Shown in pieces: positions 50,256-58,470 of a stretch of DNA of 64,000 nucleotides (position 1 is the stretch's first letter; every line of letters starts with the position of its first letter). The position numbers and the translations under genes are program-made. The notes beneath the pieces were generated by a model. That model worked only from the letters and a program-made list of their open reading frames with translations. It did no database searches and had not been told where the DNA came from. Origin of the DNA: CAVXDY01 sp963760715 (GTDB taxonomy: Bacteria; Actinomycetota; Thermoleophilia; Miltoncostaeales; Miltoncostaeaceae); assembly GCA_963760715.1 (NCBI GenBank), contig CAVXDY010000003.1, forward strand, positions 868,001 to 932,000, given 5' to 3'.

Positions 50256-51781
50256 GCCACCTTCTCCTCCACGCGCGGGAAGAGCCGGCCGGTGGGCACC
50301 ACCGTGGCCCCCGGCGTGCCGGCCCCCCACGCGGCGCGCGCCAGCGAGACGTCGGCCGGGTCCTGCCCCAGCGCCGCCAGGATGCGCGCGGCCGACCCGG
50401 GGATGACCGGCCACAGCAGGATGGCCGCCGCCCGCAGGCCCTCGGCGAGGCTGAAGAGCGTCTGGTCGAGCTCCCCGGCGCGCGCGGGGTCCTTGGCGAG
50501 GGTCCAGGGGGCCCGCTGCTCCACCAGGCGGTTGAGCCGCTGCACGAGCCGCCAGACGTCCTCGGCCGCCCGCGACAGGTCGAGGCGGTCGAAGCCCGTC
50601 ACGCAGGCGTCGGCGGCGGCGGCGACCTCGGCCGCCAGCTCCCCGTCGTGACCGCCGTCCGGGGGGACGACGCCGTCGCGATACCGGCCGATCATGCTCA
50701 CCACGCGGTTCAGGAGGTTGCCCAGCTCGTTGGCCAGCTCCTGCGAGTAGCGCGCCTCGAAGCCCTCGGCGGTGAAGGTGCCGTCCTCGCCGAAGCGCAC
50801 CTCGCGCGTGAGGTAGTAGCGCAGCGCGTCGATGCCGTACTCCTCGATGAAGGGGAACGGGTCGACCACGTTGCCGGTGGTCTTGCTCATCTTCTCGCCG
50901 CCCTTGAGGACGTATCCGTGGATCATCAGCCGGCGGGGCAGCTCGAGACCGGCCGCCATGAGCAGCGCCGGCCAGATGACGGCGTGGAACTTCAGGATGT
51001 CCTTGGCCATCAACTGGAGGTCCGGCGGCCAGAAGGGCTCCAGGTCGACGCCCGGCCGCGCGTATCCCAGGGCGGTGCGGTAGTTGAGCAGCGCGTCGAT
51101 CCACACGTAGACCGTCTGGCCCGGGTCCCACGGCACCGGCACGCCCCACTCGATCTGGGCGCGGGAGATCGAGAGGTCGTCGAGGCCGTCCTCGATCATC
51201 CGCCGCGCCTCGTTGCGACGGGCCGCCGGCAGCACCCAGCCGGGGTTCGCGTCGTAGTGCGCCAGCAGGCGCTCGCGGTAGGCGGAGAGCCGGAAGAACC
51301 AGTTCTCCTCATCCAGCCAGTCCACCGGCGTGCCGTGGATCGGGCACCGCCGTCCCTCGACCAGCTCGTCCTCCCCGTAGAAGCGCTCGCACGACGAGCA
51401 GTACCACCCGCCGTAGCTGCCGCGGTAGACGTCGCCGGACTCGTTGACGCGCTCGAGGATGCGCTGCACCTCCGCCTCGTGCTCGGGGTCGGTGGTGCGG
51501 ATGAAGAAGTCGTAGGTGGCGTCGAGCACGCCGCCGAGGGCCCGGAAGCGCTCCGACAGCACGTCGGCCTGCTCGCGCGGCGTGCGCCCCTCGCGCTCGG
51601 CCGAGCGCACGACGTTGCCGCCGTGCTCGTCGGTGCCGGTGAGGAAGAAGACGTCCTCGCCGCGCTGGCGGTGATGCCGCGCGATGATGTCGGCCATGAT
51701 CGTCGTGTAGGCGTGGCCGATGTGCGGCTCGCCGTTCACGTAGTAGATCGGCGTCGTCAGATAGAAGCGTCCGTCGGCCAC
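50252..51781 (-). CDS. metG: methionyl-tRNA synthetase
   Basis: A 509-residue class I synthetase without the C-terminal tRNA-binding extension. HIGH box: NGEPHIGHAYT; zinc-knuckle region CSSCERFYGEDELVEGRRCP; KMSKS box: GGEKMSKTTGNVVDP (T in place of the last S). The anticodon-binding domain follows (LANELGNLLNRVVSM). The GTG at 51781 is 8 nt after TACAAT (51795-51790), a nearly leaderless promoter. It leads metG-tatD-rsmA-ispE. Confidence 0.95.
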   Translation of the reverse strand: MADGRFYLTTPIYYVNGEPHIGHAYTTIMADIIARHHRQRGEDVFFLTGTDEHGGNVVRSAEREGRTPREQADVLSERFRALGGVLDATYDFFIRTTDPEHEAEVQRILERVNESGDVYRGSYGGWYCSSCERFYGEDELVEGRRCPIHGTPVDWLDEENWFFRLSAYRERLLAHYDANPGWVLPAARRNEARRMIEDGLDDLSISRAQIEWGVPVPWDPGQTVYVWIDALLNYRTALGYARPGVDLEPFWPPDLQLMAKDILKFHAVIWPALLMAAGLELPRRLMIHGYVLKGGEKMSKTTGNVVDPFPFIEEYGIDALRYYLTREVRFGEDGTFTAEGFEARYSQELANELGNLLNRVVSMIGRYRDGVVPPDGGHDGELAAEVAAAADACVTGFDRLDLSRAAEDVWRLVQRLNRLVEQRAPWTLAKDPARAGELDQTLFSLAEGLRAAAILLWPVIPGSAARILAALGQDPADVSLARAAWGAGTPGATVVPTGRLFPRVEEKVA

Positions 51782-51803
51782 GACGAGGGATTGTAGTGGC
51801 CGC

Positions 51804-52655
51804 CTACGTGGCCCCGCGCCGCTCCTCGGCCAGGGCGAGCGCCGCCCGGTAGGCCCGATTGCGCGGGGCGGCGCCGAGCGCCGCCGCCACCTCCGCCGCG
51901 CGCCCGGCCCCCAGGCCGGCGTCCATCAGCAGGGCGAGCGCGGCGAGCAGGCCGTCGTCGCCCGCGGCGGCGGCGGGCTCAGCAGCCCCGATGACCAGCG
52001 TCACCTCCCCCCGGGGCGGCTCGGCCATGAGCGCCGCGACCTCGGCGGCGGTGCCGCGCACCACCTCCTCGTGGAGCTTGGTCAGCTCACGGCACACCGC
52101 GACCGGCCTGGTGGGCCACGCCTCGGCCAGGGCTCGCAGGGTCTCGTGCAGGCGGCGCGGGCTCTCGAACGCCACGGCCGGCATGTCGATGCCCGCCAGG
52201 CGCTCCATCAGCGCCCGGCGCTCGGCGGCGCGGCGGGGCAGGAAGCCCAGCATCACGAAGCCGCCCTCCCCCGCCAGCCCCGAGGCCGCCAGGGCCGTCG
52301 TGACGGCGCTCGGGCCCGGGACGACGGTGACCGGCGCTCCGGCGGCGATCGCGGCGCGCACCAGGCGCTCGCCCGGGTCGCTCACCAGGGGCATCCCGGC
52401 GTCGCTCACCAGCGCGACGCGGTCCCCCTCCGCCATCCGCGCGACGAGCTCCGCCGCCCGCCCGGCCTCGTTGTGGCGGTGCAGCGAGACCATCGGCGCG
52501 CTCGAGCCGGCGTGACGCAGCAGCGGCGCGGTGCGACGGGTGTCCTCGCAGGCGACCACGTCGGCCTCGCGCAGCGCCTGGGCGGCGCGCGGGGAGAGAT
52601 CGCCCAGGTTGCCGATCGGGGTGCCCACCACCACCAGGCCGCCCACGTCCGCCAT
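51804..52655 (-). CDS. rsmI: 16S rRNA (cytidine1402-2'-O)-methyltransferase
   Basis: A 283-residue tetrapyrrole-methylase-fold enzyme. VVVGTPIGNLGDLSPRAAQAL, VACEDTRRTAPLL, HRHNEAGRAAEL, ALVSDAGMPLVSDPGERLV and VVPGPSAVTTALAASGL are the family marks. It 2'-O-methylates C1402 of 16S rRNA. The ATG at 52655 has GGAGGGG about 6 nt upstream. It is next to metG in the usual actinobacterial rsmI-metG-tatD-rsmA-ispE order, and divergent from the LCP gene. Confidence 0.93.
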   Translation of the reverse strand: MADVGGLVVVGTPIGNLGDLSPRAAQALREADVVACEDTRRTAPLLRHAGSSAPMVSLHRHNEAGRAAELVARMAEGDRVALVSDAGMPLVSDPGERLVRAAIAAGAPVTVVPGPSAVTTALAASGLAGEGGFVMLGFLPRRAAERRALMERLAGIDMPAVAFESPRRLHETLRALAEAWPTRPVAVCRELTKLHEEVVRGTAAEVAALMAEPPRGEVTLVIGAAEPAAAAGDDGLLAALALLMDAGLGAGRAAEVAAALGAAPRNRAYRAALALAEERRGAT

Positions 52656-52725
52656 CGCGGCCCCCTCCGCCGTGCGACCTGCCCGAGAAAGTCACGCCCG
52701 CGCCGGACGCTACCATCACTCGCCG

Positions 52726-53874
52726 ATGTCCCGGACCACCAAGCCCTACCGCCGCTATCGGGCGCGCGCAGGAGACGACAACGGGGAGGACGGGCTCGGC
52801 AGGCTGCGGGAGCTGAACGCCCGCGAGTCGGGCCGTGCCACCGCCCCGGAGCCCCCTTCGCGCACCCCGCCGCGCCAGGAGCCGCGCCGGCCCGGGCGGC
52901 TGGAGCGCGAGCAGCGCCGCGCGCTGAAGCGCGAGGGCCGGCGCTGGTGGTCCCTGCGCGGGGTCGGGCCCGTGACGTGGATCGGCCGGACCCTGCTGGT
53001 GCTGCTGGTGGCGTTCCTCGCGTGGGCGGGCTTCGGCTACAAGGCGCTCAACAGCGCCGTCGGCGAGGCGAACGGGAAGATCAGCGCGTCGGCCTACAAG
53101 GCGCTCGACAAGCCGTCCGGCGGGATGCTCGGCACCCCCACCAACACCCTCATCCTGGGCGTGGACAAGCGGAAGGGGAAGACCCGCAGCCGGGCCGACA
53201 CCATCCTCATCATGCGCACCGACCCCGACTCCGGGCACCTCAAGTACCTCTCGATCCCGCGCGACTGGCGGGTGGACCTCCCGCACTACGGGACCCAGAA
53301 GATCAACGCCGCCTTCTTCTTCGGCGGTCAGGCCGGGATGATCCGCGCCGTCAAGCGGCTGACCGGGCTCCCGATCAACCACCTGATCGTGATCAAGTTC
53401 GCGGGCTTCCCCAAGATGGTGGACGCCCTCGGGGGCGTGACCGTCACCAACCCCACCGCGATCGTCAACTGCCCCTACGAGGCGGGGAAGACGGTGAGCT
53501 TCCCGGCGGGGCGGGTCCAGCTGAACGGCGCCCAGGCGCTCGAGTTCTCGCGCGTGCGCAAGTGCGACACCGACTTCAACCGCGCCCTCCGCCAGCAGGC
53601 CGTGGTGTCGGGGATGAAGAGCAAGGTGCTCTCGCTGGGAGGGCTGTGGCGCGCGCCGTGGCGGGGCGCCCAGGTGGTGCGCACCCTCCAGACCGACATC
53701 GGCACCATGGACATGGTGAAGATGGGCTGGCTCCAGTGGCGCCTCAAGCAGACGAAGGGCGACCGCATCCTGCTCACCGGCGAGCCGCAGCTCATCGACG
53801 GCATCTCGTTCGTCGTCCAGACGGACCCCGACCTGAACGAGCGGCAGATCGCCTCGTTCGTCTCCTCGAAGTAG
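52726..53874 (+). CDS. LytR-CpsA-Psr (LCP) family cell-wall protein
   Basis: A 382-residue membrane-anchored LCP protein. A long basic cytoplasmic tail (about 80 residues) precedes one helix (WIGRTLLVLLVAFLAWAGFG), then the external LCP domain: TLILGVDKRKGKTRSRADTI, LKYLSIPRDWRVDLP, KINAAFFFGG, ALEFSRVRKCDTDFNRALRQ. These include the Asp/Arg residues that hold pyrophosphate-lipid substrates. LCP enzymes transfer polymers to peptidoglycan. The ATG at 52726 follows TACCAT by 9 nt. A hairpin follows the stop. Confidence 0.9.
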   Translation: MSRTTKPYRRYRARAGDDNGEDGLGRLRELNARESGRATAPEPPSRTPPRQEPRRPGRLEREQRRALKREGRRWWSLRGVGPVTWIGRTLLVLLVAFLAWAGFGYKALNSAVGEANGKISASAYKALDKPSGGMLGTPTNTLILGVDKRKGKTRSRADTILIMRTDPDSGHLKYLSIPRDWRVDLPHYGTQKINAAFFFGGQAGMIRAVKRLTGLPINHLIVIKFAGFPKMVDALGGVTVTNPTAIVNCPYEAGKTVSFPAGRVQLNGAQALEFSRVRKCDTDFNRALRQQAVVSGMKSKVLSLGGLWRAPWRGAQVVRTLQTDIGTMDMVKMGWLQWRLKQTKGDRILLTGEPQLIDGISFVVQTDPDLNERQIASFVSSK

Positions 53875-53894
53875 ACGGCGAGGCCCTCCGCCGT
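53873..53894. terminator. hairpin between convergent LCP and FmdB genes
   Basis: GACGGCG (53873-53879) and CGCCGTC (53888-53894) form a perfect 7-bp stem with an 8-nt loop right after the LCP stop and just before the fmdB stop. It can serve both strands. Confidence 0.5.
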
Positions 53895-53898
53895 CCGG

Positions 53899-54234
53899 CT
53901 AGATCTTGTCGAGCCCCACCGTCTTGGAGCTGGAGGAGGCGGTCTCGCTCTTCGCCGGGGCGCTCGACGCCGAATCGCCGGAGCCGGTCTTCCCGTTCGA
54001 CCCGGAATCGGAGCCGGAGGACCCGCCTCCGTCGTCGCCCGACGCGCTGCGGCGCTTGCTGGCGTAGTCCGTGTTGTGGAAGCCGGTGCCCTTGAAGTGG
54101 ATCGCCGGCGCGAAGAGCACCTTGGACACCTGGCCGCCGCAGACCTCGCACTCCGTCAGCGGCTCGTCGGACATGCGCTGGGAGACCTCGAACTGATGGC
54201 CGCAGTCGCTGCAGCGGTACTCGTATGTCGGCAC
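53899..54234 (-). CDS. FmdB family zinc-ribbon protein
   Basis: A 111-residue protein. The N-terminus PTYEYRCSDCGHQFEV plus CEVCGGQVSKVLF forms the CxxC-CxxC zinc ribbon of the FmdB family; the rest, from about residue 60, is a Gly/Ser/Asp low-complexity tail. The family is linked by name to formamidase regulation but its role is unproven. The GTG at 54234 gives the standard M-PTYEYRC start and has GAGGTGG upstream. Confidence 0.87.
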   Translation of the reverse strand: MPTYEYRCSDCGHQFEVSQRMSDEPLTECEVCGGQVSKVLFAPAIHFKGTGFHNTDYASKRRSASGDDGGGSSGSDSGSNGKTGSGDSASSAPAKSETASSSSKTVGLDKI

Positions 54235-54413
54235 GGCGGCACCACCTCGTGGGAACGGGACGTCCGGAGCGTCCCCCGGATTATAGCCATCCCCGGGGAC
54301 CACTCTTGGCACTCTCGACCCGAGTGTGCCAACCGACCCCTCCGAGGGGTCGGGCGGGCGCGTTGGTAGCATCCTCCGGCGCTGGCCCGCCGGCCGCGCC
54401 AGAAACCGATGCC

Positions 54414-55211
54414 ATGACGCAGCCGATGCGAAAGGGGCAGGCCGTCCGCCTCGCAGCGTGGAGCGGGGCCGGTGTCGCGCTCGCCGCCGTCGGACTCGCC
54501 CGGCGCAACCGCGCCGCGGCCGCGACCCTCGCCGTCGCCGGGGCCGCGCTGGGCGCGGCCGCCTTCATGCCGCGCAGCCCGGCGTTCGGCCGCACCCTGG
54601 CGCACGGGCCCCGGGACGCGCCCCGCATGGCCCTCACCTTCGACGACGGACCCGGCCCCTCGACCGCGCAGATGCTGGACGCGCTGGCCAGCGAGCACGC
54701 CCGCGCCACCTTCTTCGTCCTGGGGCGCCAGGTGGAGCGCCACCCCGACCTCGTGCGCCGCATGGCGGAGGAGGGCCACCAGGTCGCCAGCCACGGCTAC
54801 GACCACGGCATCCTCATCTTCCGCGGTCCGGCTCACGTGGCCGACCAGCTGCGCCGCACCGAGGAGGCCGTGGCGCGCGCGGCCGGCGACGGCGTGATGA
54901 CGCGCCTGTTCCGCGCGCCGCACGGATTCCGCGGTCCGGCCACCGCCCTCGGCGCGCGCCGGGCCGGATACCGGGTGGCCGCATGGACGCGGGGCGTGTT
55001 CGACTCGGCCGAGCCCGGCGCCGCGGCCATCGCCCGGCGCGCCGCCCGCGCGCTCGAGCCCGGGACGATCCTGCTCCTGCACGACGCCGACGGCTGGGCG
55101 CCCGAGCGTCCCCGGCAGCAGACCGCCGACGCCCTGCCCGAGATCTGCCGCGCGGCCCGCGAGCGCGGGCTGGGGCTGGTGACGGTCAACGAGCTGGTGG
55201 GCTCCTCGTGA
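54414..55211 (+). CDS. polysaccharide deacetylase (NodB domain)
   Basis: A 265-residue exported or anchored protein. Two hydrophobic segments lie before residue 60, then a NodB domain: ALTFDDGPGPSTAQML (catalytic Asp and metal Asp), VASHGYDHGILIF (His-x3-His), RLFRAPHGFRG and TILLLHDADGWAP (catalytic His). It would deacetylate cell-wall or capsule N-acetyl sugars. The ATG at 54414 is used. Its stop overlaps the next gene by GTGA. Confidence 0.9.
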   Translation: MTQPMRKGQAVRLAAWSGAGVALAAVGLARRNRAAAATLAVAGAALGAAAFMPRSPAFGRTLAHGPRDAPRMALTFDDGPGPSTAQMLDALASEHARATFFVLGRQVERHPDLVRRMAEEGHQVASHGYDHGILIFRGPAHVADQLRRTEEAVARAAGDGVMTRLFRAPHGFRGPATALGARRAGYRVAAWTRGVFDSAEPGAAAIARRAARALEPGTILLLHDADGWAPERPRQQTADALPEICRAARERGLGLVTVNELVGSS

Positions 55212-56311
55212 CGACCGAGACGGCGGCCCGGCGGCGCTCGGCCCGGCGGCGCATCGCGGTTCCCATCCTGCGGGTGGCCCTGGTGGTCGTGGTGGGCCTG
55301 ATCGCGGCGTGGAAGCTCGACATCGCGACGGTGCGCGACGCCTTCCGGGTCGCCTCGTGGTGGTTCCTGGCGGCGGCCGTGCTGGCGAACTTCGCGTCGG
55401 TGGGCTTCAAGGGCCTGGCCTGGAAGGGCGTCATCGACGCCCTCCCCACCATGCGCCGGCCCGTGCCCTTCCGCGACCTGCTGAGCCCGCTGTTCGTGGG
55501 CTTCCTGTTCAACGCCGTGCTCGCCGCCCGCGTGGGCGAGATCGTCAAGTGCCTGCTGCTGCGCCGGCGCCTGGAGCGCCGCGGCGAGCGGCCGCCCACC
55601 ACCACGCTGCTGGGGACCGTGGTGGCGGAGAACCTCGTCTCCACCATCACCTGGGTCCTCCTGGTCGTGGCCATCGGCCTCTTCCTGCCGCTGCCCTCCT
55701 ACGCCTGGATCGCCTCCATCGCCCTGGGCGTCGCCTGCCTGTCCGTCGTCGCGGTGGCGCTGCTGTCGGGCCCCGGGCACAGCCGGATCCCGCCGTGGCT
55801 GAACACCGGCCCGCTGTGGGCGCGGGCCGCGCGCGCGGTCACGCGCCTCTGGGGCGCCGTGCGCGAGAGCCACCTGGGCCTGCGCGACCCCCGGCAGATG
55901 AGCGTGGTCGTGGGCGCGAGCCTCCTCACCTGGCTGGCCCAGTGGGTGGGCATCTACTGCACCCTCCGGGCGTTCGGGCTGGAGCGCGTCGGCTGGGGCG
56001 GCGCGGGCCTCCTGCTGGTGACCGTCACGCTTGCCCAGGCCTTCCCGGTCCTGCCGGGGAACCTGCTCGTGTTCCAGGCCGCGGCGGTGGTCCCCCTCAC
56101 GGCCTCCTACGGGGTGGCGGCGGGTGAGGCCCTCGCGTTCTCGATCGTCCTTCAGGCCACGGAGGCCATCGTGGGGGTGGCCGTGGGCTTCCTGTTCCTG
56201 ATCGCCGAGGGCATCGGCTTCGGCCAGCTCCGCCAGCAGGCCGAGGAGGAGAGCGCGCGGCGCGATCACACCCCTCCCGCCTCGCCCGTCAACACCCTCG
56301 CCGGCCCCTAG
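55208..56311 (+). CDS. lysylphosphatidylglycerol synthase TM-type (UPF0104/AglD-like) membrane protein
   Basis: A 367-residue polytopic protein with about eight helices. Typical family parts are FKGLAWKGVIDAL, FLFNAVLAARVGEIVKCLLLRRR and VLPGNLLVFQAAAVVPL, seen in flippase-like MprF N-domains and AglD proteins. It probably moves or supports a lipid-linked molecule at the inner membrane. The GTG at 55208 overlaps the deacetylase stop by 4 bp, so both likely act on the same envelope polymer. Two strong hairpins follow. Confidence 0.82.
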   Translation: MTTETAARRRSARRRIAVPILRVALVVVVGLIAAWKLDIATVRDAFRVASWWFLAAAVLANFASVGFKGLAWKGVIDALPTMRRPVPFRDLLSPLFVGFLFNAVLAARVGEIVKCLLLRRRLERRGERPPTTTLLGTVVAENLVSTITWVLLVVAIGLFLPLPSYAWIASIALGVACLSVVAVALLSGPGHSRIPPWLNTGPLWARAARAVTRLWGAVRESHLGLRDPRQMSVVVGASLLTWLAQWVGIYCTLRAFGLERVGWGGAGLLLVTVTLAQAFPVLPGNLLVFQAAAVVPLTASYGVAAGEALAFSIVLQATEAIVGVAVGFLFLIAEGIGFGQLRQQAEEESARRDHTPPASPVNTLAGP

Positions 56312-56353
56312 GACCGCGGCCCCGAGGTCCGCACCGCAGAGCGGGTGCCCCTT

Positions 56354-56386
56354 CCCGATCGGAAATCGACTCGATTTCCGATCGGG
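56354..56386. terminator. 33-nt perfect inverted repeat downstream of the flippase-like gene
   Basis: CCCGATCGGAAATCGA (56354-56369) and TCGATTTCCGATCGGG (56371-56386) are perfect reverse complements around a single C. It lies between convergent genes and could be a bidirectional terminator, though the absence of a loop and a T-run also allows a protein-binding site. Confidence 0.5.
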
Positions 56387-56396
56387 ATTCAGACAC

Positions 56397-56428
56397 CCGG
56401 TGAAGATCCCGCCAGGGATCTTCACCGG
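56397..56428. terminator. 14-bp perfect hairpin, second of a pair
   Basis: CCGGTGAAGATCCC (56397-56410) and GGGATCTTCACCGG (56415-56428) with the loop GCCA form a very stable stem, 10 bp after the first inverted repeat. Confidence 0.6.
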
Positions 56429-56593
56429 ACGGTTACGGCGGTGTAACCCGCGCCGGCCGGGCTCCCGGGAGAATCGCCGTCGACTCCGGTCGGCCGCGAC
56501 GCGCCCCCGCCGGCGGACTGGGGTCGCGTGGGCCGGAAGGCCGGCCCGGGCGCGACGGGAGGGGTTGTCGGGAGCCCCTCCCAACCGCCTTGC

Positions 56594-57091
56594 TCAGCGC
56601 GCGATGCGCTCCCAGGCCCGCGCCAGCTCGACCAGCTCCTCGTCGGAGAAACGCCCGAGGAACTCCGCCCGCACCCCCGCCAGGTGGCTCGCGCGCGCCG
56701 CGCGCAGCCGCCCCCGGCCCATCGTGGTGAGCGCGACCTCCGCACCGCGGCCGTCGTCCTCGCAGGGCTCCTTGGTGACCAGACCCTCCCGCACCAGGCG
56801 GTCCACCATCCGGCTGACCCCGCTCACGCTGAGGAGCGTCGCCCCCGACAGCTCGGAGACCCGCATCCGGCGGCGGGGAGCGTCGCCGACCAGCATCAGG
56901 ACCTCGTAGGCCGTCAGCGAGATGCCGTGCCGCTCGCGCAGGTCGGAGTCGAGGCGGCGCACGACCGCCGCGTGGGCGCCGAGCATGCCCCGCCAGGCGG
57001 CCAGCTCCAGCGGTGTCAGCGGCTCGCCGGCCCGGCCACGGGGCGCCGGAGAGGGCTCCCCGCCGTCCTTGACGTTTGCTTGCGTAGTCAA
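56594..57091 (-). CDS. MarR family regulator of the VOC/esterase genes
   Basis: A 165-residue MarR-type repressor. The winged helix is visible as SLTAYEVLMLVGDAPRRRMRVSELSGATLLS... with GVSRMVDRLVREGLVTKEPCEDDGRG as recognition helix and wing. One Cys (in EPCEDDGRG) near the wing could sense electrophiles, though MhqR itself lacks an essential Cys. The start is a TTG at 57091 that lies inside operator site C1, which would make repression of its own gene very direct; a later start would cut the dimer helices. It faces the VOC operon across 51 bp. Confidence 0.85.
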   Translation of the reverse strand: MTTQANVKDGGEPSPAPRGRAGEPLTPLELAAWRGMLGAHAAVVRRLDSDLRERHGISLTAYEVLMLVGDAPRRRMRVSELSGATLLSVSGVSRMVDRLVREGLVTKEPCEDDGRGAEVALTTMGRGRLRAARASHLAGVRAEFLGRFSDEELVELARAWERIAR

Positions 57092-57098
57092 CTAACCT
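57069..57098 (+). promoter_or_regulatory. promoter of the VOC-CMD-esterase operon
   Basis: TTGACG (57069-57074) and TAACCT (57093-57098), 18 bp apart, are plausible -35 and -10 elements. Operator C1 lies between them and C2 lies over the expected start near 57105. Confidence 0.4.
57076..57091 (-). promoter_or_regulatory. MarR operator site C1
   Basis: Read on the minus strand it is TTGACTACGCAAGCAA, matching the sites at 35234 and 35262 at 14 of 16 and 14 of 16 positions. It covers the marR start codon. Confidence 0.6.
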
Positions 57099-57103
57099 GA
57101 TGT

Positions 57104-57119
57104 TTGAACACGCAACGAT
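57104..57119 (+). promoter_or_regulatory. MarR operator site C2
   Basis: TTGAACACGCAACGAT keeps TTGA and ACGCAA of the motif and lies 28 bp from C1, the same spacing as the pair at 35 kb. Confidence 0.5.
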
Positions 57120-57142
57120 CTTAGCAGCGTGAGGAGACGGCG

Positions 57143-58069
57143 ATGGGCCTCGACGGTGTCCACCACGTGACGACGATCACGGCCGACGCGCCGGGGACGG
57201 TCAACTTCTGGGTGCGGGTCATGGGCCTGCGCCTGGTCAAGAAGACCGTCAACTTCGACGCGCCGGACATGTACCACCTGTACTTCGGAGACGAGACCGG
57301 CAGCCCGGGCAGCCTCCTGACGTTCTTCGAGATCCCGGGGTCGCCCCCGGGGCGCGCGGGGGCGGGCATGGTCCACCGGATCGTGTGGCGGGTGCCCTCA
57401 CCCGCGTCCCTCGACGCGTGGGCGGAGCGGCTGGGAGACGCGGGACGGCCGGTGCGGCGCGAGGACGGGGCGCTGGTGTCGTCCGACCCGGAGGGCCTGG
57501 GGATCGAGCTGGTGGTGGCCGAGGAGGCCGACGGCGCGCCGCGCGCCGCCTGGGCGCCGGACATCCCCGCCGAGCACGCGCTGGCCGGGATCGCCGGAGT
57601 GCGCATCCACAGCGCGGCGCCCGAGGCCACCGAGCGGCTCCTGGTGGACGGCCTCGGCTTCACCGCCGAGGGGCCGGGGCGGTTCGTGACCCGGGGCCCC
57701 GAGCGGCGCGGCACCCTGTGGCTCGATCCCGCGCCGCCCGAGCGCGGCGAGCCCGGCGCGGGCACCGTGCACCACGTGGCCTGGACGTCGCGCGACGAGG
57801 ATCACGTCGACTGGGCGCGCCGCGCGGCGCGGGCGGGCGCCCACCCGACGGGGATCATCGACCGCCAGTACTTCCACTCGATCTACTTCCACGAGCCCGG
57901 CCGGGTGCTGTTCGAGATCGCGACCGTCAGCCCGGGGTTCGCGGTGGACGAGGAGCCGGACCGGCTGGGCGAGGAGCTCCGCGTGCCGCCGCAGTACGAG
58001 GCGTATCGCGAGCGCATCGAGGAGCGGCTCGTGCCCCTGACCAATCCGAGGACGGAGGTGACACGATGA
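57143..58069 (+). CDS. VOC family ring-cleaving dioxygenase (MhqO/MhqA-like), second copy
   Basis: A 308-residue paralog of the 35.3-kb enzyme. Start LDGVHHVTTITADAPGTVNFW, GRAGAGMVHRIVWRV, VHHVAWTSRDEDHVDW, and RQYFHSIYFHEPGRVLFEI give the same His and Glu ligand pattern. It likely acts on hydroquinone or catechol-like rings. The ATG at 57143 has GAGGAG upstream. The stop overlaps the CMD gene by ATGA. Divergent from the MarR regulator. Confidence 0.87.
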   Translation: MGLDGVHHVTTITADAPGTVNFWVRVMGLRLVKKTVNFDAPDMYHLYFGDETGSPGSLLTFFEIPGSPPGRAGAGMVHRIVWRVPSPASLDAWAERLGDAGRPVRREDGALVSSDPEGLGIELVVAEEADGAPRAAWAPDIPAEHALAGIAGVRIHSAAPEATERLLVDGLGFTAEGPGRFVTRGPERRGTLWLDPAPPERGEPGAGTVHHVAWTSRDEDHVDWARRAARAGAHPTGIIDRQYFHSIYFHEPGRVLFEIATVSPGFAVDEEPDRLGEELRVPPQYEAYRERIEERLVPLTNPRTEVTR

Positions 58070-58470
58070 GCGACGACGACGATCGCCTGGAGCGGGGCCG
58101 GGAGCTGGCCCGGAGGCATCTGGGCGACGGGACGGTCGAGCGCTGGCGCGCCCTCTCGCCGGACCTCGAGGAGCTGACCTCCACCTTCGCGTTCGCCGAC
58201 CTCTGGAGCCGGCCGGGGCTGGGACGGCGCGACCGGTCGATCGTGGCGCTGGCCGTGACGGCCACGCTGAGGGCGGGCCCGCAGCTGGGCTGGCACGTGC
58301 GCGGCGCGCTGGGCGCGGGGGTGACCCCCGAGGAGGTGCGCGAGGTGCTGATCGCGGTGTCCGGGCTGGCCGGGTTCCCGGCGGCGTGGTCCGCGCTGGA
58401 GGTGGCCGAGCCGATCCTGGCCGAGCACGAGGGCCGGCCGGCCGGCGATGCCGGCGAGGACCCCGCGTGA
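58066..58470 (+). CDS. carboxymuconolactone decarboxylase (CMD) family protein
   Basis: A 134-residue PcaC-like protein: RGRELARRHLGDGTVERWRA, FAFADLWSRPGLGRRDRSIVALAVTATLRAGPQLGWHVRGAL and GVTPEEVREVLIAVSGLAGFPAAW are typical. PcaC decarboxylates 4-carboxymuconolactone in protocatechuate breakdown; the catalytic Cys pair of AhpD-type relatives is absent, so decarboxylase or lyase chemistry is the better guess. Co-translated with both neighbours (ATGA and GTGA overlaps). Confidence 0.87.
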   Translation: MSDDDDRLERGRELARRHLGDGTVERWRALSPDLEELTSTFAFADLWSRPGLGRRDRSIVALAVTATLRAGPQLGWHVRGALGAGVTPEEVREVLIAVSGLAGFPAAWSALEVAEPILAEHEGRPAGDAGEDPA

